DNA from: Coprinopsis marcescibilis
Taxonomy: Eukaryota > Basidiomycota > Agaricomycetes > Agaricales > Psathyrellaceae
Direction: 5' to 3'
NCBI GenBank assembly: GCA_004369085.1
Contig: ML210201.1
Location: 102,768 to 166,767 of the forward strand
DNA length: 64,000 nt
Part shown: in pieces, positions 46,077 to 55,972 of the stretch
How the letters are laid out: every line of letters begins with the position of its first letter
Position numbering within the stretch: the first letter of the stretch is position 1
Notes under the pieces: generated by a model
The model's database searches: none
What the model was told of the DNA's origin: nothing
What the model saw: only the letters and a program-made list of their open reading frames with translations
Position numbers and translations under genes: made by a program

Positions 46077-47431
46077 ATTAGCTGTGTTGTTATTAAATCT
46101 AGACAATTAAGATGAGCCACCGCTCGACTGGCATGTACTTTGAATCTTATACCTATTTAGCGGGAGTTCCGAACGTACTGGGGTCGTAATATGAGCTGCA
46201 GAGGGAACAGTGAGCGAGGGCGACCTAGGTCGACAGCGAGACGGTGGTGGTTCACGCAGACCAGGACCTTCTTAATCGGGCATGTTCGACTTTGGCGCGT
46301 CTACCACGTGATCGCGTTGATGGGGGACCACCAGGAATCTCTTGGCACCCTTCCTTCCTTCACCGGGCTGCACGGACTGCACCAGCATTGCTCGTTCAAG
46401 TTGCCAATTCGTCAGGCAGATGGGGGCATTACGTGCGTTGGTAGGACCCTGAGATAATTGATGGGGCTCCTTGGTGGATTGGATACTTGAATACCCTCGA
46501 TACCCTTCCACGATCCAGTCCAGCCCAGGTCGCTGGCTCGTAAGCTTCGTTGGCCATAGACATCTCTCAATCAGGTCCCGGGATGGCAATCCTTGGGCCC
46601 CCTTCTTGCACGGGGCAGTCAAAGATATGGCATGGCTGGTTGGAAAGAAACAGTTCCACGCTCCAGCGAGCAGAACGGGCCACCTGATCCTGCTCGAGGT
46701 AAGATGTGTCTGGTTGATGACAATGCCTTTCAGATAGGCGCCCACAGATAAGTTGAAATGGAAGGCGATTAGGTCGATACGACATAACCGGGCTAATCAA
46801 AACCAGGCATAAATAAGTACAAGGGATTTATGTAACAGCCCAAGACGAACAAGCGTTTCCATTTAGTATCACTCACGGGAAAGAATGTAAATATTCGGAT
46901 TCTATGTATTTGAAAGAGATACCAACCGCAGGTCAAATGGGCAGTATTATACTCGAGTAATTTGTGCCTCAGTGGAAGCTGAACTTATAATTTTAGGGAT
47001 GGCTACGAGCTCATGCAGAACCTGATGACATTCATAACGCAGCAATAACGTAGGGAAATGATTATTGAGCTGGGAGCTCATTATGCAGTTGGGATTCTTA
47101 GTATCGAGGCAGCCTACTAATGCAGATGATATAGCGGTCTGGTGGTTGGCATGGACTGGACGGAGAGAAGTTAAAGAGAGGAATAACATGATACTGTAAG
47201 GTGCATTTTCAACCGACTGTGAGCTAATGATATTGTTCATGTTAAGTCTATCCCTTTGTCTTAATCCCTTGGTCACCAGGTCCTACTCTAGGTAAAATCG
47301 GTCTCAATCATGACATTGTCCTGAGGTATGCGCTTGCCCATCACAAGTTGAAATCCAAGGCAACGTCACAGGTTGAAGTTGAAACGTAAAGTAATGTTGA
47401 AGATGACACTCGGGCCGCTCAGAACCTGGCG
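46077..47431. other. Intergenic with promoter-like repeats
   Basis: The stretch at about 46680-46790 (CTCGAGGTAAGATG, GATAGGCGCCC) and that at about 47235-47345 (CCTACTCTAGGTAAAAT) both match the upstream region of the DUF4139 copies at 42300-42470 and 54480-54660. So this spacer holds one true upstream region of copy 2 and one duplicated relic. No intact gene seen; a 157-codon minus-strand frame at 46272-46745 lacks motifs. Confidence 0.5.
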
Positions 47432-47439
47432 TATATAAA
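47432..47439 (+). promoter_or_regulatory. TATA box of DUF4139 copy 2
   Basis: TATATAAA about 52 bp before the ATG at 47491, followed by GGGCACTCATCAG as in copy 1. Confidence 0.6.
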
Positions 47440-47490
47440 GGGCACTCATCAGCGCTCAGCCCCAGAAGAACGACATCTCCTTCCATTTTG

Positions 47491-49699
47491 ATGACCGTCC
47501 CAGCTACAGTCACCGAGGCTCCGCCTCCCTTTCAAGATCATGTTATCGAACTCGTCTCTAGTGAGGCCAGCAAGATTACTGGGGTGTCCGTGTACACCTC
47601 TCGTGCCGAAATCACGCGTTTGTTCAAGCTCGACCTGAAAACTGGCCAGAACCAAATCATCATCGATGGCCTACCCAATGGAATCGATAAAGACTCTGTT
47701 CGGTACTTGCTCATTCGGAACTCTCGAAATGACTTTCTTATCAATGTTGGCATACAGGGTTGACGGACATGGCTCCGCGACAATCCACGATGTGACAATT
47801 TCGCCGACTCCGCCCAAACCCGCTGCAGTCTTGACGTCGCCTACGCTTGAAGAGCTTAGGACGAAGCAGACCAGCATTGAGAATGCCAAGGAACGGGCAA
47901 AGAATGCGTCAGATTTCTTGGTGACGTACCTTAGCAAACAGGATCCCCCTCAAATCGACCCTCGAAAGCTTCAGGATATCATCGACAACTACGAAACTGC
48001 GTCGCACAAACTAGACGAAAAGCTCACCAAGCTGAGAGCCGACCAACGGGTAGTTTCTGAAGAACTACGCAAGGAGGAGGAGATTCTTCGGTTAAATTAT
48101 GCTGCTACAGCTCCGAGCGGCATGCTCTACCGCAGGGCGACTGTAGCCGTGTTTGCAGACGCCGAGGGTCCAGTGGAGCTGGAGCTAAGATACGGTGGGT
48201 TGAGATCGACCTCTTACTCGGATAGCTCAGCTCACGAATCCTTGCCTCGGTGTTAGCGGTTACAAACGCTACCTGGACGCCCATTTACGATGTTCGAATT
48301 GACACCGAGGCTGGCTTAAAAGATAAACCTGTTGTTCTAACGTACAAGGCTTCCATTGCACAGCACACCGGGGAGGTAAGAGTTGTCGATCTGATCTGAA
48401 TTCGGTGCCTGCAAGGCTGAACGCTCTTCTCAAAACCCAGGACTGGAGAGGGGTTCCTATTGTTCTGGAAACGTCCAAACCCACAGTCGGAGTAAACCTC
48501 CCATCGATCCATCCTTGGAAACTTTCGGTCTATGCTCCCCCTCCGCCACCTCGATATCCGGCTCAACCTATGATGGGGATGCCAATGATGGGGCAACCTC
48601 CAGTGATCATTCAGTCAAGGTCAAGGTCAAGTTCAAGATCCAGGTCCAGGTCACGCGAACGTCGGAGACGGTCGCGGTCGCGATCCCGGTCACCTCGTCG
48701 AATTGTGATTCAACAACCTTCCATAATTGCCCTTCCAGCACAATCCATGCCTCCGCCGCCAGTCCTCCAACAAATGATGGCGGAAGCGTCCAGGGCAAGC
48801 GATTTCAACGTCACGTTCACTGTACCTGGTCTGATGTCTATACCGAGCGACCGAATTGCGCACAGTGTGACCATCGTTAAATTGGAGCTCGGCACTACGC
48901 TGGAATGGGTTTCCATCCCTAAAGTTGATGCAAAAGTCTATTTGAAGGTGCGGCCCCCAATGCTATTCAAAGATGTGCGCGCTGACTTGCCAATCTTACT
49001 CAGGCCGTGATCAAGAATGCTTCAGACTACTCGTTTTTGAGCGGTACCTCGAGCATCTATCTCGATGGGAGCTTCATCGCAAAGTCTCGCATACCTTCTG
49101 TGAGCCCTGGTCAGAGTTTCGACTGTTCTCTCGGGTAAGCTATATTACACCCCTGTGCCCTGATCCAACTGAGCGCATATTCGTCTATTAGACTGGACCC
49201 ATCCATCCGCGTCACGTACCCTCCGCTTTCGAAGAACCTCGTTCAAACTGGCTTTGTGACCAAATCGAAGACTCAAACTTACACCCAGCAAATCGCGATC
49301 CACAGTACCAAATCCGTGGCTGTCGACAATCTGATTATTAGAGATCAAGTTCCCGTCTCAGAAGACTCGACCATCATCGTAAAGCTCTCCTTGCCTTCTC
49401 TCGAGGCTCCAGACGTCAGAAACGCATCGAACACGAAGACCATGTTCTCTATGCAGAAGGAGACTGTGGTAAATAAGTCGGGGGTACGTGTCCCTGCACC
49501 GGTGAATGTTGGCAACGGCGTTGTCGCGCAGTGGGATGGGGTGGACAATGTGTTGTCAGAGGACGATGTTGGGAGTTTGGGGAAGGACGGGCTGTTGTTT
49601 TGGAAGTGCTCTGTCCCACCGCAGGGGAAAGTTAACCTTTCTTTGCGTTATGAGGTTTCGGCGCCTGTTGACTCGCGCATCACTGGGCTTTCGAACTAA
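47491..49699 (+). CDS. DUF4140/DUF4139 (mucoidy inhibitor A-like) protein with RS-rich linker, copy 2
   Basis: Six exons (47491-47702, 47758-48194, 48257-48375, 48441-48947, 49004-49134, 49192-49699) sum to 1914 nt, 637 aa, uninterrupted. N-terminal DUF4140 (SKITGVSVYTSRAEITRLF, NQIIIDGLPNGIDKDSVR), coiled coil (ENAKERAKNASDFL..SHKLDEKLTKLRADQ), and DUF4139 (NATWTPIYDVRI, DWRGVPIVLETSKPTVG, FTVPGLMSIPSDRIAHSV, VPPQGKVNLSLRYEVSAP). Linker: Pro-rich and Met-rich (MMGMPMMGQPP), then the longest Arg-Ser tract of the three copies (about 48616-48702). RS tracts are usual in splicing factors and nuclear-speckle proteins, not in this family, so localisation or phospho-regulation may differ. Catalytic role unknown. 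Confidence 0.92.
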
Positions 49700-49859
49700 C
49701 CACAAATTCTATGTGCCAATCCTTGTCTCACTTGTCAGCCGGTGGCCGCTTGGGCAGCCTATGAGCAGAGCTAGTAGTTACTAAGGTGTCCGAGTGCATA
49801 TTTAAACCCCTTGAAAGCGATAAATAATATATCAGTCTGAGGGAGGGTATCTGTCACAG

Positions 49860-50425
49860 TAGAAGGCAACCTGGGAGCTTCCGTAAGCGGAGGTAGGGGA
49901 TCAACTGAAAACTGTATAATTATTTCTTGTTTTGAGCGTCTTTCAGTATGATCGAGACATTGGGATCTACTCCAGAAAGTTCCTCAATGGGGTTGTTCTA
50001 ATCCGGGATATTAGGGACACCTGACCACAGGAGAACTAAAGGGTGGACTTACCCAGAGCATCTTTTGAGCTTTGACGCCTTCATTACTCATGGTATAGTC
50101 ACTCGTTTCTTGAACTGCCATGCCAAAGCAGAAGGTACCCCGCATCGAGTCGGGGTTCTCCTTGCCAGCGTGGCCCAAATAATTTATCGGCTACCTTCCT
50201 CCGACTCGGATGTCCACGGCAAGAACCAGTCCACGATTCTAAATGAGGAACCCTTTACCCCGACAAGTTTGTGCCGTAGCTCGGAGCAACAGTAGCCAGG
50301 GCAAGCGCTGTTGAAAATGACTGCCGTATTCTCGAAGGCCTGTGCCAGAGACCGCACTTGACGGGAGAGGCGCCGATAAATTGGCATGAAAATACGCCCA
50401 CAGACTGTGTTTCGACCTGTTTCGA
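49860..50425 (-). pseudogene. SDR-E 3' fragment, broken
   Basis: Minus strand encodes VRSLAQAFENTAVIFNSACP, LVGVKGSSFRIVDWFLPWTS, then [21 protein letters not shown], and a last exon ending VDPNVSIILKDAQNKK. It closely matches the last two exons of SDR-E (37201-37653). The glutamine codon after GSR is TAA at 50184-50186, a C-to-T change. The upstream exons including the cofactor motif are missing. Confidence 0.8.
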
Positions 50426-50716
50426 CCTGTGTGTGTGTCAGAAGGGCGATAGAACGTATTTCGGCGATAAATTGTGCCACTAGAGCAAGTTGTATGTCAT
50501 TGCATCCTCCGAAAAGCCAATGCAGAACACTGAACCATAAACATTGAGCGCCGAGGCTTAGATGACAGCTGACCACTTCTCTGATTGAAATTTGAGGGTG
50601 AGAACATCAAACACCAAACGGCAGGAACAGCCACTTCGTACTGTGGCCATGCGCCTGAAACAGACACTTCCTTACTTATCTTGCGCCCTATCGCCCGGTA
50701 GCTCTTGGGTAGCTCC
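50426..50716. other. Spacer with short tandem repeat
   Basis: Begins at a duplicated CTGTTTCGAC unit and a GTGTGTGTGT run (about 50409-50437). No gene seen; includes the promoter of the NACHT gene. Confidence 0.4.
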
Positions 50717-53102
50717 ATGTCACTTTCGACGAAAATTAAACGCATATTCAGGACGCGGAAGGCAGAACCCCCGGGGAAGGCAGGACTAGGTTCGAGGGAA
50801 TCAGTATCATCGGCCTCGAACACCGGTCAAGTGAATACAGCTATGGCTTGTTCTGCCTCTACGTCAAGCTCAGAGCCACCATATCCGCATGAGAACTCTG
50901 GTAAGCACAGTGCCAGCCTAGCTATACCTCTGCTAGAGCTCCCATAGCCAGATCACAAGGTCATAGCCCTGACCCAGACACGGGGGGCTCGCCTTTGACC
51001 TCAGTCGTCGAAGATGGCTCCCCATCCTTCTTCAGCAAATCCCAAGGCGTCCAAATCATCAACTCTCAGCTCATCGCTACCCACTCTGCTACTATAGCTG
51101 GACCAGATCCGAACCTGGGTAGAGTTGCAAGAGGTAAGCGATGGGCACCATGGCGAATACCCGAATCTGATAAGCTGCCACAGGGAAGAAACTTCTCCTG
51201 GCACAGATAGCATCCAGCGCGTTGTTTAACTCTCAAGAACGAACCGACCCTCCGAGATGCGATGAAGACACACGAGTCGGGCTCCTCGACGAAATCGGTG
51301 ATTGGGTGGATGAAATCCCAACGCTTAAAAAGCTGCTATGCATAACCGGGTCAGCTGGTTCCGGGAAGTCTGCCATAGCCCAAACCACGTCTGAACGAGG
51401 TGACAAGTCCAACAAGGTCGCCGCCACATTCTTCTTCTCAGTGAACGACCCCACGCGAAGCAATCTCGACCACATCGTAGCGACACTTGCATACCAGCTC
51501 GCATTGTCCGACAAGGAGGACAGCACCTTCGGTGATTGCATATTCAGAAGAGTAGAGCGAGACCCCTCCATTTTTCAACGTTCGATCGAGACGCAAGTTG
51601 TCGAGCTAGTCGTGAAGCCGTTCCACGAGGCGTTTCCTGATGGGCTTCCAAGTACTCTATCCTTTCCATTGCTCATCGTAATCGACGGCCTAGACGAGTC
51701 TGGCAGTGCGGACAACCAGGCGAAATTGCTTCGAATTCTTTCAACCACGTTCATCGACACCGATCTCCCGTACAAGTTTCTGCTCACAAGCCGACCTGAA
51801 ACCACCCTCCGCGCAGTATTGCTCCAGGACACGGGATACATGCACGCCAAAGCCTACCACATCCACCTCAACGACCACGATGCAACTGCAGACATTCGAC
51901 AATGTCTAACACGCGGACTGCGAGCCATTGGGGAAGCGAGTCAGGATCCCAAGGCTCAGAAAGACTGGCCTTCTGATGCAGAAATCGAAAGAATCGCCCA
52001 CGCAGCCGCTGGACATTTCATCTACGCAGCAACAGTGGTCAGATTTGTTGGTCAGCGCCGTCGTTGGCCAGTACCGCAGCTGAAAGTCGTCCTCGATACA
52101 GTTGTCGCCAACCGTTCTGTTGCGCCCTCAGCACAAGGCGATTTGAATTGCAAACGCAATCCTCTGTCGGATCTAGATGCACTTTACCGCAGGATTTTCG
52201 TTACTGCTCAGCAAGGGCTTGAAGAGCAGACAGGAACTGATGATCCCCTCGCTCTAATCCGAGTTGTGCGGGGAGTTTATTGTTTGCGAACCGTTAGAGT
52301 CACGAAATTTATCTATGCTCCTGGCTTTGAAAGGAATATTCGTATGCGGGGTGGGATAGCCCTAACCAGCGCACGAACTGTCGAAGCTGTAATTGGGCTG
52401 CAACCGGGGGAGCTTGCCTTTTATTTTTCCGACTTACATTCCGTTTACCAAATTCAAATAGCAAACCTTGACGGTGTATGGATCGAGCCATACCATCGAT
52501 CTGCCACGGAGTTCTTGGGAAACCCGGAACGTTGTGGTGATTTGTTCGTACCCAAGGACGATCTTTGTAGGACCATTGCTACAAATTGCCTTCACATCCT
52601 CGCGGAAGCCAATGATTTGGGTGTGTCCTCTTTTTTTCGATCTTATATATTTAATGATGCACATTGGCCCGCAGAACTCGGTGATTTAGAGGATAAGTCA
52701 AAAGATTGGGATGAGACAGCACCCACCGCTGTGATCACAAGACACCGCATTCTTGTATTCTGCCTCAGGCACTGGGTCACACTCATACCCACTCCAGAGT
52801 TGTGGCGGAGCGAGTCGGGTGAGCCCGAGGATGTGGAAGACACTCTGAATCGCGCCAAGATGTTGGAAAACTGGCAAAGTGTCGTCCGTCCCTTTGCGGT
52901 CAATGGACTCTTCCGACGGATCGCAAACGTGCTTTTGCAGCATTCGGCACACAATCTTAACAAATACATATCTGTAACTGGGTTCACGTTAGCCTGCCTC
53001 TTTTGGGAGTATCCTTATAAATATGGCCTGGAGGTGGGTTTCGAGAAATTCCTGCATATGTGGGATCCCTGCACGGCTGACGAGAATACTCTTAAAACAT
53101 AG
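50717..53102 (+). CDS. NACHT-domain ATPase (NLR-like), C-terminally shortened
   Basis: The main exon, with an open frame from about 51222 to 53102, encodes a fungal NACHT NTPase. RTDPPRCDEDTRVGLLDEI leads into CITGSAGSGKSAIAQT (P-loop), FFFSVNDPTRSN, FPLLIVIDGLDESG (Walker B), KFLLTSRPE (sensor), then a winged-helix-like part with HAAAGHFIYAATVVRFV, DLDALYRRIFV and WIEPYHRSATEFLGNP. The exact left edge and first exon are less certain; a short first exon from ATG 50717 (MSLSTKIKRIFRTRKAEPPG) with donor GTAAGC at about 50902 is likely. No C-terminal WD, TPR or ankyrin repeats are present. The frame stays open for another 41 codons after TAG 53100-53102. Such proteins are candidates for fungal non-self recognition; that role is inferred. 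Confidence 0.82.
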
Positions 53103-53415
53103 TGGGATCCGATCATCATTGGCGACGTCGAGGAACTGCTCAATGCAATCAATGTCCTTCAAGAAAAGGCAGGTTATGGTGGGCTGCTCCTATTCCATGA
53201 GATGGTCACCTCTGCCGAGCAATGATTTGCAACTCAGCCATTGAAGCAAATGTTCTGCAGGGAGAATCGTCATGCTAAAGTACTTCTAGTAACATTTACG
53301 GGCCGAAATTTCCTTGATACATTATGATTGTACCCGTTTTCTCTCTGGGGAACACGTTCTATGGATGCAGATTGGCCACGGAAAGAAATCACAGATTCCA
53401 AACTCCTTATCCACT

Positions 53416-53892
53416 CTACAACCTCGGCTTTTCTTCCTCAGCCTTAGCCTTATCAGCCCTTGCCGCAGCCTCCAACATCTCCCTAACCTGGGTAGCAGCT
53501 TCCGCCAAATAATGCGCCATCAACTGATTCCGCTCCCTCGCCTTCTCACTCTTCACCACCCTCTTCTCCTTGCTCACACCAGCGGTATCTCACACAGCCT
53601 CATCTTCACAGCTCGTAACCGTCCACCGCACATAACCCTCCCCGATGCTATACAAAAGCCCAAAGCCATCATCAGGAACAACCTCGCCATGGCCCCAGCC
53701 ATCAAACCACGGGCTGCTCGGCTGCGACGTCGACAGCTCCCAATAACAATTGTTCGAATTTCCAAACGCCTTGTTGGTATAGATCGCCGGCACAGGCTCA
53801 TCAGACTTGAGCAACCGCTGGGGCCGCTCACACAGCTTTGGGTGATGGGAGACTGAAGATGATCGGCCAGGTATATGTGCTGGATTATGCAT
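53416..53892 (-). pseudogene. C-terminal fragment of a carnitine O-acyltransferase gene
   Basis: Minus strand encodes NCYWELSTSQPSSPWFDGWG, HGEVVPDDGFGLLYSIGEGY and VRWTVTSCED. This is the highly conserved end of carnitine/choline acyltransferases (STSQ..GxVVPDGxGxxYxI). An exon with a charged helix follows (ARERNQLMAHYLAEAATQVREM), with stop TAG at 53416-53418. The catalytic His region and all upstream exons are absent; upstream lies the MITE. A 5'-truncated relic. Confidence 0.8.
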
Positions 53893-53913
53893 TGGGGATG
53901 GGCCAGTAAACTA

Positions 53914-54335
53914 AGGTAGGGCCAATTCACGACCCGTCCACGTCACGTGAGCCCAATTTTACCATGATTTCGACTTGTTTTGCGATTGCACTCTGCCACA
54001 ACACGAAGTTTGTCTTGAAATGGTGTGTAAATGGTAGCCTTGACTAATATGAGCAGATCTGTGGTTTTAGATTTCTCAGATTCTCAGTCTTTGGACCAAA
54101 TGCAGACCATCCGTTCCGTAAGTCAGGGCCCTCACTTGTGACGCGTCTAACATGAGCGGTATCCCCTATTTCAAGAATTTAAAACCACAGATTTGTTTTT
54201 ACGACTGCCAAATTGCAGACGGAGCAGCTTTTATATTCCAAACTGCGATGTGCGAGAGCGCAACCGCAAACTAAGTCTGAAATCGGCCAAAATACATCTC
54301 ACGTGACGTGGGTGGATTGTGAATTGGCCCTACCT
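53914..54335. mobile_element. MITE with long terminal inverted repeats, TA target duplication
   Basis: 422-bp element. The left end AGGTAGGGCCAATTCAC and onward through CCACGTCACGTGAG matches the reverse complement of the right end over roughly 45 bp, with a few mismatches. It is flanked by TA on both sides (53912-53913 and 54336-54337), as for Tc1/mariner-type elements. No coding capacity. The ends contain the E-box palindrome CACGTG. An internal inverted pair TCTGTGGTTTTAGA / TAAAACCACAGA (about 54058 and 54181) adds fold-back potential. Confidence 0.75.
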
Positions 54336-54361
54336 TAACTGAAAGGGTACTCAGTACTCAG

Positions 54362-54456
54362 TACTTGATTTATTGGGCAAATTATGGCATGCCATATCAA
54401 GAGGCGCTCAACGAGGATCTGGGGAAGGAGTTATGGACGGTTGGAGGCTAGCGGCT
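54362..54456 (+). pseudogene. Relic of the last exon of an SDR-B copy
   Basis: After a preserved acceptor CAG the frame reads YLIYWANYGMPYQEALNEDL then GKELWT, close to [21 protein letters not shown] and ELWTW of SDR-B (about 42540-42645). The end is frameshifted. It lies 27 bp from the MITE and about 360 bp upstream of DUF4139 copy 3, in the position SDR-B holds relative to copy 1. Confidence 0.75.
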
Positions 54457-54746
54457 CTAGATACAAGGTTAGCTAACGTCTATTAGGTAGATCCGTCCGA
54501 TACTACTTTGACTCAATTTGTAGTGTTTCTTGTGCTATTCAACATTGTACTTCATTGACACGAATCAACCCCTTTCTGTCAATTCCTTTGTCACAGGATC
54601 CTACTCGAGGTAAAAGCTGTCTCACTCATGACATTATCTTTGAGATAGGCGCCCGCCTATCACAAGTTAAAATGCAAAGCAATGTCCCAATTTATGGAGG
54701 GAGATGAGAATGATACGATACCCTCGGGCCGCTCAGAACCAGGAGG

Positions 54747-54753
54747 TATATAG
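54747..54753 (+). promoter_or_regulatory. TATA-like box of DUF4139 copy 3
   Basis: TATATAG about 60 bp before the ATG at 54814, followed by GGAACTCATCAG. It is the degenerate equivalent of TATATAAAGGGCACTCATCAG at copies 1 and 2. Confidence 0.5.
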
Positions 54754-55972
54754 GGAACTCATCAGCCCAAGAATATCAGCACTGCCCTTTTGTCTCCCTT
54801 CCTGGCCATCTGGATGGACGACTCAGCCACAGTCGCTGAGGCTCCGCCTCCCTTCCAAGATACCCATGTTATTGAGCTCATCTCTGGTGTGGCTAGCAAG
54901 ATTACTGGCATGTCCGTGTACACCTCTCGTGCCGAAGTAACACGTTTGTTCAAGCTCGAACTGGGAACTGGGAAGAACCGGATCATCATCGACGGTTTAC
55001 CAACTGTACTCGATGCAGACTCTGTTCGGTGCCTACACATTCCAAGCTCTTGGAGCGAAATTCTTACCAATGATGGTTTACAGGGCTGATGGATATGGCT
55101 CCGTGCAGATCCACAACGTGACAGTATTGTGGACTCCGCTCAAGCCCTTTACATTTTTAACGTCACCTTTACTTGAAGAGCTTGAGATGAAGAAGACAAA
55201 TATTGAGGATGCCAAGGAACGGGTAAAGAATGCGTCAGAGTTTTTGATAAAGTACCTTGGGAGGCAGGATTCCCTTCAAACCAACCCTGGCAAGCTTCAG
55301 GATATCATTGACAAATACAAATCTGCGTCACACAAGCTGGACGAAAGGCTTACCGATCTGAGAGCTGAGAAACGGGCGGTCTGCAAGCAGATACGCATGG
55401 AGGAGGAGAGGCTTCGATTGGACCATGCGGATACAGCTACCTGCGTCATGCTCGACTGTAGGGTGACTATATCCGTGTTTGCTGATGTCGAGGGCCCAGT
55501 GGAACTGGAGTTGAGATACGGTGGGTTAGGATCGACCTTGTTCTTGATATTTCAACTCACGAGTCTGTGTCATTAGCGGCTACTAATGCTACCTGGAAGC
55601 CCATTTACAATGTTGGAATTGAGACGGAGGCTGGCAGGATGAAGGGCAAGCCTGGAGTTGCTCTAACATACAAGGCTTCTATTGCACAGTACACCGGGGA
55701 GGTAAGAGCTCTCGCTCCGACCTGCCATGCTTCCGAAAGGCTGAAATAATTATAATTTTCTTAAACAAGGACTGGATAGGCGTCCCAATTGTCTTGCGGA
55801 CTGCCAAGCCCACAGCTGGCCTGTGCCTTCCTTCACTTTGTAATTGGATTCTCTCGGTCTATGATCCTCCCCCACCCTCCCAATATCCGGATCCGCCTCA
55901 CCCTGTTACTCTAGCCATGGCACCGACTATGATGTCACAGCCGATGATGGCTCCGCCCATAGTCGTTCGAGC

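Noticed and set aside
46272..46745. 157-codon minus-strand frame between Aurora kinase and DUF4139 copy 2.
   Set aside because: It overlaps duplicated promoter DNA and shows no protein motif.
48607..48690. Possible microsatellite (AGGTCAAGGTCAAG-type repeats).
   Set aside because: It is coding sequence for the Arg-Ser tract of DUF4139 copy 2, not an independent repeat.
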